This document shows positions 1 through 12,145 of a DNA stretch of 64,000 nucleotides, in pieces. The number at the start of each line of letters is the position of its first letter. The first letter of the stretch is position 1. Source of the DNA: Dromaius novaehollandiae (lineage: Eukaryota > Chordata > Aves > Casuariiformes > Dromaiidae); assembly GCF_036370855.1 (NCBI RefSeq), contig NC_088098.1, positions 40,737,981 through 40,801,980 on the forward strand, written 5' to 3'. The position numbers were made by a program, and so were the translations under genes. The notes under the pieces were generated by a model. The model was not told the origin of the DNA and searched no databases. It worked only from the letters and a program-made list of their open reading frames with translations.

Positions 1-3000
1 ATGACCATATAGCGCATAAAGGATACGGATGTTTCATGGAATTCCCAGTAACTGCAGTTAGATGGGATAAGACTGTCTGATCCTAAATGTTCTCTATGTG
101 ATTATATCTGCACCTACATCTTTTAAGACTTCTTGATGCCTGAAGCCGTCATTAGGGCAGTATATTTCCTAACTAGGTATCGCTTTGCTCTCCATTTAAA
201 TTTAGCCATTTCTGGGATGGTATCTGGCAAGTAGTTCACAGGCTGTACAAAAATTGCGAGTAGTAAATAAATAGCAGGTCCATCAGAAGAGACAGCATCT
301 CGGCCTGCACTGACCTCCTAGCAACAGGCCAGAGCATTTGTTTAACTGTGAGTCAGAGAGAAGAGCACAGTCTACAGCAGCACTGCTTTCCACAGCACTG
401 TATATTTTTCTTGGAGGATTCCCAGTACAGGCTTAGCCCAGCCTAGCTCAGCTCAGGCACTGTGAAGAAGGTATGGGTCATCATGCTACCAAAGCAGGGT
501 TAGTTTGTGAAAATACAAGATCGTTGTACACTGTTTACCTCAGACAGATAGTTACGCTGCTGTCACTATTGGTCTGTGCCTTGACTAAAGTCGAGAACTG
601 ACAGATGGAATATATTCTTCCTCTTTTACATTAGTAAGATGGATGGGTTGTAGGAGGCAATTAAAGAGCAACAACAGATCTTAAGCCAAGTGGCGGTTTA
701 GAAAGAAAAAGACTTCTCAAACTAGTTGCTATGATACATTAAAAATCAGGATATCATCAAGAACGGGATTGTTTTCAATGCTTTAAGTACACAAATGATA
801 AAAAATGGGTATGGGTTAGATTTTTAAATCATTTTTCCTACATTTCTCTCACATGCCTGCATTTGGGATCAAATTTTAGAGACATCATTAGAATTTCATA
901 CTGCATGCCATAATAGCATTTAAATATGGCGGTGATAAGTCTCATCAACAGCTCTTTTCACTGCATAAATACTGATTACGAATACATACAGTAAATATGA
1001 AATATGAAATGATGAAATGATTAAATAGATATCTATGATAAATACTATTCTTTATTGTTAAATATTGGATGCTCCTTTTCCCATTTATAAAGCAAGTATT
1101 GTGCTGTATAGCAACCTCATTTACCATAGTATAGTCTTTATAAATCCAGACCTAAAAAATGATAGACCCTTTCTAGTTCACAGCTTTATTAAGAAGTGAG
1201 TACATGGGAGATCTGTGGAATACAGTCAAATCTTCAAATCTATGGTGTGACTGGAAATTTTCACTTGGCTTTCTGAGTCGTTCCACCCCAGAGCAGCTAC
1301 AGAGATTCTGCTTTGATTACAGCCTTCTCAGCAGCTGAGAAGACAATATACGGACTATGTACTCTAATATTCCTCCTTGTAACAAATATTTCAATACCAC
1401 AGTACGTTAGTCACTTCAATGAGACTGTGAAGTAATACAGATCACATGGTGAATAAATGTGGAATAATCTGCCCCTTAATTAATTTACACAGCCCAACCA
1501 ATCAAATGAATAATGGGAATCTAAGAAGTGCCCATCTCAACATTTTCCTTCTACCAAAAAAATTATAAAGGTAAATAAGCAGGTTTTTTCGTGCCAGGGA
1601 GGCATGGACTGAACTATCTCAAAAGAAATTACATTGTTACCATACAGCTTGTTTGCTGTGGCAAGCAAGCAGATGTTAGTCAACTACCAGGATAATACGG
1701 CTTTGATGTGAGTATCTGATACCGAACTGCAGTAGCCATATGGGATGCTGGAAAGGTGGTTTACCACAAATTTGGTCCAGGAATGCATAGAGGAGTCTGA
1801 ATTTAATAATCTGGAGCTCTAATACTTTCATTGCTCATCATGCATTTGTAATTGTTTAGGCTTGCGTGACTTATGTTAGGAGTGACTGTAAATATTTTAG
1901 TATTTAACATTGTCTTCCATACTGCAAATATTGAGTAGCAATTGTTTTAACAACATATTGCTGTTAATCTTGTAGGACTCTGCCAGCTTAGGTTCTAGCC
2001 AATCTGCTTTTCTGGGGTGTTTCACCTGAGTGAAGACACAATTTTCCTAATCTGGTCACTTCACATCTATTAAGCATTCCCCTATACAGTGGGAGAGAGA
2101 TGTCTCTGAATTCCTAGGCAAAATCAACCAATTTCTCTTAGCTTTCAGGACACTTAAATAAAAATCATTATTAACAACTGAATGGCAAGGAGTTGCTTAC
2201 AAAACAAAATAATGCCTAGAAGGGATGACAAAGCAAGTAAAGGTTTCCATGAATATTAGGGAGTCCTGAACAGCCTATTGGAAAGTGCTGGTACTTATTT
2301 GGAAACCATGTGTTTCAGCAAGATAATATTGTTTCTTTGATTTCTTGTTAAAGAGAAACTTGAAAGTTTTCATGGAGTTTTTTCGCTCCCCTACAGAGGC
2401 TGATTCTTGTGACTAGCCAGCAATTCTCATTTTCTAGTGCTCATCCATCCAGAGAAATATGCTATACCTGATTTGTCTAAGGAAATTCTTACAGGTTTCC
2501 ACAGTAGGACATTCCTGACTACAAGCTTAGATCATCTTATAAATGTTAATTCTTTTTTACGTGTAGTTTTTGATGGGCAGACCCATGGCTACTTGACACC
2601 CTAATTCAGGACCTGCCACTTAGATTACAGGGAACCTGAAGTCTAGAACAAAAGTAGGGTTTTGGCAGAGCTAATGGGAATGCTGAAAGGGAGATTTACC
2701 TACACTGTCCCTGGCATTGCCCTACTACCTTGTGAAGCGGGCATTAGCTTTTGGTGCCTGCTGCAACAATTATTAAACTAAAGGAAAGAGGACATTACTG
2801 AAGATGTAAGCTCCTGAGCCAACCTTTGAGGAATGTTTGGCGATAGTACACTCAGGTTAGTTAAATGAGGTCTTCAGTTTGATTCAGATTCACAGCAGGA
2901 AACTTTCAGCTGGTTTAATCATGTAGGGACCAAAATTAGCTCCTGGTCCTCTCGTGGTCAGTGAAATAAATGGCATTAGGGCACAAGACTCCAAAGTACT

Positions 3001-5590
3001 GTGGAACACCAGTATCATATTGTACCATCTGTAAGTTCCTGCGGTCCCTGTGTTTTTGTAGGACATTTTGAGAGTATAAAGAGGTCAGATAATATTCACA
3101 AATATCATATAATCTATAATATTCAGGTCATACAGTACACCCAAAATTGCACTAAAAGTCTCTTGAAAATTGCTGATTATAAGCAACTGTCTGAGGAGAT
3201 ATGGCTCACTTTGGCTCCATTAAGCAAGCAGGTTCGTAGCTTATAGCTGAAGTTTGATCCTGACTAGCAAAAGAAGATGTAAGTGGGAATTACTCCTTGA
3301 TCTATTTGGTTCCCCAGCAGTATAGCTCTTTTTATCACCTGGCAAGAAGCAGGAGAAGAATCTCACATATATATGTGAATTAGCCCATAAGTTCCTAGAG
3401 AAGATTAAAGCAGAAAGAGATAGGACCAAACTTTACTTAAAAACCATCTGGTAGTACACTAAAGAAGGGTTATACTTTAAAATAGCTCCTTTTCAGCCTC
3501 CATTAACTCTCTTAAAGTTGAAACACTGGATATGCATTAAAAAATTAACCCAAATTACGCATATAATTTTCTTCAAAGAGCGTGGTGCTGTTCAAAATCA
3601 AGAAGTCTGGCACCACTATTCACTGATACAAGAATATATTCAATATTTGGAGTATGGGTCCCTGAGAACTGTAAAGTATCATATCTTCACCCAACCCTCT
3701 GGGCTCATTTGTTTACTTATTTGGGTAGTTCACCTTATGGCCATGCAGCAAAAGCATTAAAGAAAGAGCAACTTAAGTAGTGAGTTATAAACAATGTTAA
3801 AATCAAACAAATGTATACAAAATACATAAACATAAACATATATAATCATCTCTCCCAAACACAACAAATAATAGGGGAGACAATCCAGGCTACAGTTATC
3901 TGGTTCAGTTAAATTATACATTACAGCAGCTTCGGATTTCTTTAAACTAATTACAAATCCAATGATATAGTATGTCTGTGTTGCTGCTGTCACTAAAGAT
4001 TGTTTTTGCAATAACATAATGAGCTTTCCTTTCTTTTACTTCTCTTTCATTTCATAAATGTGAAGTAAGCAGAGTTAAGTAATTTCTGCAAATAATATAC
4101 AGTTTGTAGAAATTGATTCCCTCATGTCAGCACAATATAATAACAAGTAAATATTGTTATGCAAAATATCTTGTTTAACACCTAGATACTTTTGCCATGA
4201 GAAGCAAAATTCTGTGTGAATGAGAGAAATATTACTTATCCTATATCTTCTGTAACATATGCACTGATATAAAAGGTTTTGGTTTGGCAATGTGATTAGA
4301 AGAGAAAAATACTTGATGAAGAAGAACTGACATACCTGCAAATATTGGTAGATGTCAAAACAGGAATGCATTTTAGAGCTTCAGATCCTTTTGACAGTGG
4401 GCGCTTTTCCTCAGTTTTATGCTGGTGACTGATTTGGGACTGCACAACAATTGCATTTAATGCCTATGAAAATAAACAGAAACGACTGTCTTAATTTGTT
4501 TGCCATGAAGATAGTTCGTCTAGACTGTAAAAACTTCAAAAATCTAATTACTTTTAAGATTTCCCTAGTTACAAGTGTAAAGCCCTAATGAACATATTTT
4601 CAGAAGGCTTAAACCACGCAAAAGTTGATTGCACTTGTGTCAGCAAATTACCATATTAAACTAAATTAAAGGTTTGCTCAGACAATCATGTCCACTCCAG
4701 TCAAAGAGTATTAGGAAAAATACCATCCCTCACCTAATTGCATGCATATTGCTTGTGAGCAGCACACAAGTAAATCACTGGTGATTTGTTTAAACAATAC
4801 TTTGCCTTGAAAGAGATCAGGAATACAGGGTTTCAACTCCTCTTATATACACATGGCCTAAATAACGAAAACGCTGAAACCATGTTAAACATCCCTTTGC
4901 AGGGATTCTGCAGTATTTGTCATTTGGAAACAGGGCAGCTCCTATCCAGATAGGTTTGAGCCAGCTCATATCTAAGTTTTGTTTTGGTCTTTTATAGACA
5001 GAGGTTAAAAGTTCTCACTGGGATATGAAGCTTCCAAAATATGATCCATGCATGCCGTAAGTGCTGAGACCCACACTTCCATTTAATTTACCATCATGAA
5101 CAATAAAGAATATTCCATGAGGTGGAAAACTGAGTCTCCTTTCTCTTTGTGCAAGCTGCTGACAGTTCAGAGGAAATCCAGATGCATTTGCATGGAGTAA
5201 ACTTCTGTAAACATGTTCTGCACTCCAGCGAAGAAGTAAATGTCAAGGTAAGCTTGGCAAGCAACAAAAAAGGATGAGTCATATTTCTCCAGTTTCATTC
5301 CAAAGATGCTATCTTTTACCTTCCTCTGTACTGTAGTCACAAGACTGACAATGTTTCTGCTCCTTTATGGGAAAGAGTATTTAAACACTGTGGGTAAATG
5401 ATTTAGTGGAGCCCCACAGTCATTTTTCACACACACTTTGTTTTCATCACCAAAATCTGGAAGGAATAAGTTTCCATATCCAACAATCAATGTGAAATTG
5501 CCTATATCTAAAATGTTTATGAGTCACTCCTCATCCATGCTTTTTGCTGATGTATTTACATTAAAATATATAAGATGAAGTCATTTGGTG
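1..5590. other. intergenic AT-rich DNA, no gene recognised
   Basis: Only short open frames (under 100 codons) occur here, on both strands, with no recognisable domain and no consistent splice-site framing. A perfect 14-base palindrome (CACATATATATGTG) sits at 3364-3377 without other signs of a transposon end. I see no CpG island, tRNA or long simple repeat. Old decayed repeats that I cannot recognise may be present. Confidence 0.5.
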
Positions 5591-5965
5591 AAATGCTTCT
5601 TGTTGAGTGATTAACAGGAAATGTTAGGGCCATTTTTCGGAAGAAGAAACTGAGGCAGCATCACCAAGATTGCATTTCCAAGCAATTGTTAGTTTTGGGT
5701 TGTTTAATTTCTGAGTAACCAAACTGACGCATCTTGGAAAATTGTTTTCAAGACTGCTACACATCTGTAGATTTGATAAAAGTCAACAGGATCTGTATGC
5801 ACCTAACACCTCTGAAATTCAGGCCAAATACTCAGAAATTAAGGAACTGTGAATGAAAGGCTGCTTTTGAAAAGATTTGCACAAGATTACATGCGATGTC
5901 TGGGACACAGTCCAGAACAAAACTGAGTCCCCTAGCTCTCAGTACCGAGTATTAGCAAAGTAATT
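5590..5965 (+). repeat. ancient CR1/L3- or MIR-like repeat remnant
   Basis: Phrases typical of the 3' part of very old amniote interspersed repeats appear in order. These are a 'gaaactgaggca' block near 5650, an 'acctctgaaattcaggcc' block near 5807, and a 'gcacaagattacatg...gtctgggacacagtcc' block near 5878-5915 that ends in a run resembling 'ctgagtcccctagctctcag'. In these families the blocks are usually closer together, so this is either two fragments or one copy with an insertion. The assignment rests on remembered consensus phrases, not on an alignment. Confidence 0.4.
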
Positions 5966-8900
5966 ACGGTTCCTGCTAATGCTAGCGATTAGCAAGTATT
6001 TTCCTAATGCTGACAGATAAAAGATGCATTGAATATACTTTCTGTCTAGCTCATCTCTGTTCCCTACTGGTTTGTTAATCTGACTGCATCTAATTAATAT
6101 TTTTTTCAGGAATGATTAATTATTCTCATTTTAGTGGACAAAAGTCAGTAGCTGATAAAAATATTGTGCTATTTATATGGAGAACCCAGTGGTTTACGAA
6201 GGTGTTTCTAGTTGAGGACATCAGCAGTTTATGTTAGTCAGATCTCTCAGGTGAACCTTCATGTGATGTATTCCTTCTCTCTAATAACTTGAAGTGTTAC
6301 CATTTCTGTTTTACATTAAGTTTTTGAAAAGCTGAAACACAGAGTTGAATGTTTACAAAAAATAATGAAAATTGAATACTTACACTCCTAATATTCCAGA
6401 ATTGTGACTGTTTTCTTGCTGTTCAGGTAAATTTTTAAACAAAGAGGTTTCAGATTGCTGCTTTTTAAAAATTACATTCATGTTCTTGGCCCTATTCCCC
6501 TACCATTACTCATGCAAATACTAATCCTTGAAAATGCAGTGGAAATGTTCAAATGATTTAGTGTTGTTCTGTATGATTAGCATTGCAGAATACAGCTATG
6601 TTCAGTTTCTGTGGTAAATTTCTACCTAATCTAGATGATACAATCATGTGTATTGTAAGACCATTTGTGGGCTGTGGAGCTCACCAGCAGGCTAGAGATT
6701 TTTAAGGGTATCAGCCCAAGAGAACAGAAGTATAAATAAAGCTCATCATTCACAAAGGAGAAGGAAGTTATGCTTTAATTGGTTCTTGATTATTACTTAA
6801 GTGCATTGATATGCATGGTGATGCACAGAGAAGTCATTCATTTCAGTGCCCATGAGCAACACGAAACCTATTTTGAAAAGGAACGTCACCACATTTTCAT
6901 TCAGTTCTGCCTATTGTCATAGCTAAGTGCGAGAAAAAGAAGTATCCAGAAAATCCATTCTGAAACCTTATGGCAACCATCTCCGAGCTAGTGATGGGAA
7001 CATTTTCAAGATACTCATCTCAGTGTTATTGCTTTAGCAATGTCTCAAAATCAGGCTTCTATTTTCTGGTTCCCCCTGATTATGGAGAAACCAGAAAGAT
7101 GTCTTGTAGTATTGGCTCTGGGAGCTTCAGTTTTACCATTTCAGGCTACATAAGTAAGTATGGATGTGCAAGAGAGAAATGCTAAAAGCAAGGGAGATAT
7201 AAGTTTGAGAGAAGCTCTGATCTTATCTGCCTGTATTCATTCAACTTTTCTTTAACCACACTTAGCAATATGATTCCTTCAACTATGCTGTGTGCATCCA
7301 TTGAAGTCACTGGGGTGACAAGATTACAACTCGGGAAATTATCAGCTCCTGAATGAGAACAGCCAGACAAGACCTTCCACATCTTCTGTCCCTCATCACC
7401 TTCTCTCTCAGTTTGCTTCTCATATATCTCTTTCTTTGCATTGCCATATATGAATGCTATCAGTCCCCTGCTTCCTGCCACTCTTTCATAGTATCGTTAT
7501 CTTTGTTTTTTAAACATTGGGAAAAAAAGATAAGTGAATTAGACCTGTCAAATGATGTGCGTAATTACTCCCTGTAACCATGAGACCTGTTTACTGTGTC
7601 CTCCCTCTAGACCTTTTCCCCAGTTAGTCTCAGATCAGACTTTCAGGGTGGAATTACTCTCTCCTGACTTTAGACATTAACCCTTGAGCTAGTCTCCCTC
7701 TGTTCTGCCTTATAATCAATAGAGAGAAATAAGCACTTGTAGGCATGATTCATCTCACATATTTTAGACTCCTACATTGGGATGAAATTAATTGCATCTT
7801 AGAAGACCTTCCTTCCTCCCACTGACTATAAAGGGAGTCCAGATAACTAGCTCAGCAGCAGATAGCCCCGTTTTAGATGGTTACATCTGGTCAGACAGAT
7901 CTTACTGACACTTAGGTGGGTATGGCCCCATCAATTCCTCCGTGTTTCTAAACTAAAGCTCTAAACAGAAAATACCGGGATTTTTCATCAAATCTGGTGA
8001 TTTTTAAACTTTTAGAGGTGGCAGTACTAGACAACTATATAATTACAAGAAGCTTTTCATGCAGTTGGCCCCCGTAGGTCATTAATTCATATGCTATAAA
8101 TAAAACAAAATTTCAACAGAATTCAAATCAACGGAAAGTGTAATCCCCAAAATAATCTGGTAGAAGAAACCTTTACACTAGAGGTTTGGCTTGACGCTTT
8201 AGACACGACAGCTGCCACTCTTCATGTGGTTTCTAAACAGAAAAGATTGGATTTACGGCCCTACTAACATGGAGGTGAGGAATCATAAGAAAAATAAAAT
8301 GTTGCTTCACATGAAAAGTATGTGCCAAATAAAGCCTTAAATCATTTTATGCAGCCTGTCATTCAAACATATTTGACTGTCATCCAAATTGTAGGAATCA
8401 TCTTCACACAGAAAAAGAAATCTGTTTATTTTTAGGATAATTGGAAAAGCAACAGATTAAATAAATGAATAGGTCAAGTTGTTTTTATTAGCTTAATAAT
8501 ATTTTCCATTGTCTCTCCCTCCGTAACACCTATCTTCATTGCCTAATCATTCACATTCTTTATTTTTCTACATTTGGGTGAGTCATGAAGTGCACATTAC
8601 CGTGATAAATATATCATCTCTGCTTCCTTTAACTGTTAACTCAGCTGCGTGATTCACGCCATAAACCAATTTTACTCATTCCATCCTTTGTTGTTGAGAA
8701 CCCTGACTCTGTTAAAATCAGCACTGCTGTGAGAATCGTGTGTTTTTACTTAAAAGCTAACATAAAGGTTTGCCTGCTTTACATATTGTAAATTCAGTCT
8801 GGCACATTTTTTTCTATTATACCAATCATTCACATGAAATCACAAATGATACTGTAGTACAAGTTGAAGAAACACACCTTATATACAAAGGTGAAATTTC

Positions 8901-10550
8901 CCCTATATGACACTGTTTTACCGACTTTAGTTAAATATTGTAAAGGATATTTCAGACGCTCTTTCTTTCTTTCTTTCTTTTAAAAACCCCGCTATACAGG
9001 CCACAGCTTCAAGCTCAGGCAGGACTATTCTCCAGTGCTATTTTAGAAATTCAATGCACCTGCTGTGCGGGGCCTACAGAGAATCTTCCTTGGGGCTTTC
9101 TTGTCTGACCCCAAGGACTGGGCTTATATTCACACCATCCCTTAAACCTGAAGTACCTACTTTGCTTCTCCAATTTTATATGAGTAGCAAATGAACTTGT
9201 AATGGTCTGAGACTGTAATGGTTGATGGTCTTGATTGACATGTATCATTAAAGCAATGTGTAGCTGAGACATAATATTCTAAAGATAGTAATACATCATT
9301 TTGTCTGCTTGTGACTGAATAGTAATGTAACTTAAGCTCTTCCTTAAGAGGATATTACTGGAAAATTAAACAAAAAATTCAAGTTGTTTTCTGAGCAATC
9401 CTTTGAGAAATAGGAGGCAGCATTAAGAAAAAAAGGCCTATTTCCAGGCTCCATCTTGAAATTAAATCACTCTTTTGCCAAGTTTCTGAGCCTGGAACTC
9501 AGAAGAGCATCAAGTGATTAGAAGTCACTGGTTGATGACAGGATGGAGAGAAAATTGTGAGGTCTTCCAGAAGAGAACAAAAAACCACACACACATGCTG
9601 TGGGAGTGGCCGAAAGCAAAAAGGACTTTTCAGCTTCCAAGCAACAATGAGCCTTACAAAAAAGGCAAGCAAGTGTGGAGGCTGTTTCTGGTAGCTACAG
9701 GGCATGCTTTTTTTCTGAAAAAAAAAAAAATCCAATGAAATATTTTGCTCAGCGATATCCAATAACCAGTGGCCTTTGTATTGATTCAGGACCGGAGGCA
9801 TCCCAGATGTATTTGGAAGGGGCTCTGCAGGGACACAGTCGTTTGAGGTGGGAGTATGTGCTCTGAAGGTCAGTGCTAAGAAGCAGTGGGGAGCAGAGGA
9901 GGTAGCTGGGGGGGAAGCTTTCTTAGCCAGCATCTCCTTGGTAAATCTTTTTCTGTTGCTCCTAAGGGACCAGACCTACAGGCACTGAATGCAAATTTTC
10001 TAACATAACCAGACTGAATAGCCCTAGACCAGTTCTTGGTCTAGCCCTAGACTGAGAAATTGCACAGAAAACTGTGTGAGTGATGTGTTTTTCACTCATG
10101 CAAATGGAAATCTTACCATTATCTTCAGTGGGTCAAGAACATCATCATATGCACATTAATTAAGGCAGCCACTGTGAAATGCCCTTTAAATGTGATCTGA
10201 TTGTGGATTTTTGAACATCCTTGGTAGCCATTTCACTCCAGGTGTTTAAACAGTGATAAAATCCAATTTTCCTTTCTGATTCAAGGGATGGAAGTCAGAG
10301 TAAGTTTTGACATAATACAAATTTCTATGGTTAATTTTAATATTAAGACAAAACAAGAAAATGGTGTGCTACTTGAAAAGCTTCTTTCCCTGGAAATCTA
10401 GTATTATAGCATAGGCTAAAAAAGAGAGCAGGGCTGTCTAAACACTTCTTGTCCTGTGTTACTGTGGTTATCAGCTGAGCACTACTGTGTAAGCATTACA
10501 GTATGGTTACTTGTTCTGGTACAGCTTAAATGTCTGGAGTTTTTTTCTAT
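5966..10550. other. intergenic DNA, no gene recognised
   Basis: No coding gene could be supported. The longest frame (9499-9933, minus, 144 codons) has biased composition, runs through a poly-A tract read as poly-Phe, and resembles no family I know. A perfect 8-bp stem with a 5-base loop (CTAGACCA / TGGTCTAG) lies at 10024-10044. The short phrase near 7296-7318 ('cattgaagtcactgggg') resembles ancient CR1-like repeats but is too short to call. Confidence 0.5.
8961..8981 (+). repeat. (CTTT)n microsatellite
   Basis: Five perfect CTTT units. This is an ordinary tetranucleotide simple repeat in intergenic DNA. Confidence 0.9.
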
Positions 10551-10558
10551 TTTCACAG

Positions 10559-10829
10559 TGACCACTGTCTGCTTACTCTTGCTTCAGAGGAGCACGGCAA
10601 GCAGAAGCAGCATTTCCATACTTGTGAGTTAAACTGCCCCTGTGCCGCCTCTTCAGCCTTTCTCACAAGCACCCTTTCGGCGACGGGCTTTCTTCCCTCT
10701 CAAGGCGGAATTTCGACATCCTCCCACCCACAGCCCTGACTCCGTCGGCACTCAGCCACGTTTCCGCAGCAGGTCCAACTGGATTTGGCATCTGCGGGAG
10801 ACTGCCCTTCAGCAGCTGGGACCTGATAG
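10559..10829 (+). other. possible non-coding exon of an unknown transcript
   Basis: The segment is bounded by a good acceptor (a T-rich tract ending TTTTCACAG at 10558) and a strong donor (ATAG|GTAAGTG, GT at 10830-10831). Its 3' half is GC-rich with several CpGs, unlike the AT-rich flanks. All three plus frames contain stops inside it, so if it is an exon it is non-coding or a UTR. No partner exon was identified. Chance pairing of an acceptor and a donor over 271 bases is quite possible. Confidence 0.2.
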
Positions 10830-12040
10830 GTAAGTGTAGTCACTAAGACTTCTCCCAAGCAAAATATGACTTACTCATAGGAACAGAGCACTCAGGGAGA
10901 AAAATGGTAAAGTAACAATCAACAATGTCTTACTTAAAACATCGGCAGGCCTAGCTCTTCCTAGGTACCCCCTTTCTGGGGACTGATATATAAGATTTTC
11001 TGTATGGAAATGCCTCTGAAGAACTTAACGTTTCTCAGCCTTGTAGCACGTATCTTTTTATAATCAGTCAGCCCCCTGCTTTCTGTGTCCACAAGCTCCT
11101 CTTGCCAAATTCATCTGGTGAGGAAACTAATGGGCAATGGAAACATTCCTCTGACTGTCCTGCTTCACGTATTGCAGCACGAGAGGACTCCCGGTTTCTA
11201 AAACTGAGCTGCCTTGTTGTTAACAGGCTCATTTCCCGGGACACTGAGCTAGCAAATCAGATGCACACAACTTGCCTGTCTGTGCTGTCTCCAAACTCTG
11301 CCTCTCTGCAGCATGTGCTCTTCCCTCCAAGGTCAACGCAGGTAACTTGCTGTGTGAGTATTGGTAGGTGGCTGGCTATCTAATGTTATGCTGCTCATTG
11401 CGCTGGGAATCTGTGAAAAACTCTTGAAATGATTAGCCTCGCTGTTTTGACAGACCCTGCCATGAGAAGGGCACATGTAATATTCCAAAAAAACATACAG
11501 TGTCTCCCAGGATCTCTACAGTCAATTTTAAAGCTGTTCTTCTTGTTAAGTGTTTCATTTAATTATTAGTTGGAAATAGAATAATTATTTTACAGGTACA
11601 GGGTAATCTGGAAAGCATTCATAAATGCAGAGCAACCTAGTTAAAGTAGTATATATTTATTAAGCAAAATCAAAACTCCTACTTCCTTCATTTTGTGTGT
11701 TTTAAAATTCTGCACATTAAATATGAATGGCATTACCTAAAGATGTAATCTAAGGATGTCTTTTTCTTAAGAACTGAGTCTATTATCTTGATTCAGGAAG
11801 TAAATTAAATACTTCAGAATATAGACTATCCTTCTGAATATAGAAAAAATTGGGTGGGACAAATATTTGCTGCATCTTGTATTACTTGTAGGGAGTAGTT
11901 GCTTTTCTTCTGTCATCGTAAATGATATAAACATGTTATTACTTGCTTGCTGCCATACAGGCTAGAAATAAAATTATTATCTATTTAATATGTGCCCCTC
12001 CTGCTGGATCTCAAATTTCAGTCCGATGAATTTAAGAGTC
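10830..12040. other. intergenic DNA, no gene recognised
   Basis: Several plus-strand frames up to 93 codons occur (for example 11102-11383), but none starts convincingly, shows a domain or has a believable splice context. Base composition is ordinary. I see nothing else to annotate. Confidence 0.5.
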
Positions 12041-12044
12041 ACTC

Positions 12045-12145
12045 TCAACTTTCCTGCTATGAGTTAAATCTCAGCCCCACAAATGTCAGTGGGAGTTGTG
12101 CCATTAACTTAATTGGGACCAGGATTTCATTCAATGAGTATTTCT
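12045..12145 (+). repeat. ancient CR1-like repeat remnant
   Basis: The stretch with 'aaatgtcagtgggagttg', then 'tgccattaacttaattgg', then 'accaggatttcattcaatg' closely follows a phrase common in very old amniote CR1-like repeats (a repeated 'gtcaatgggag...tgccattgacttcaatggg...aggatttc' pattern). A second stretch of the same type lies at about 55,150-55,215. The identification is by recalled consensus only. Confidence 0.45.

Noticed and set aside
3364-3377. Perfect palindrome as a transposon terminal or MITE
   Set aside because: No matching inverted terminal repeat or target-site duplication nearby. An AT-rich 14-base palindrome is expected by chance at this scale.
9499-9933. 144-codon minus-strand open frame
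   Set aside because: No recognisable domain. It includes a poly-Phe stretch made by a poly-A run, and there is no promoter or splice context.
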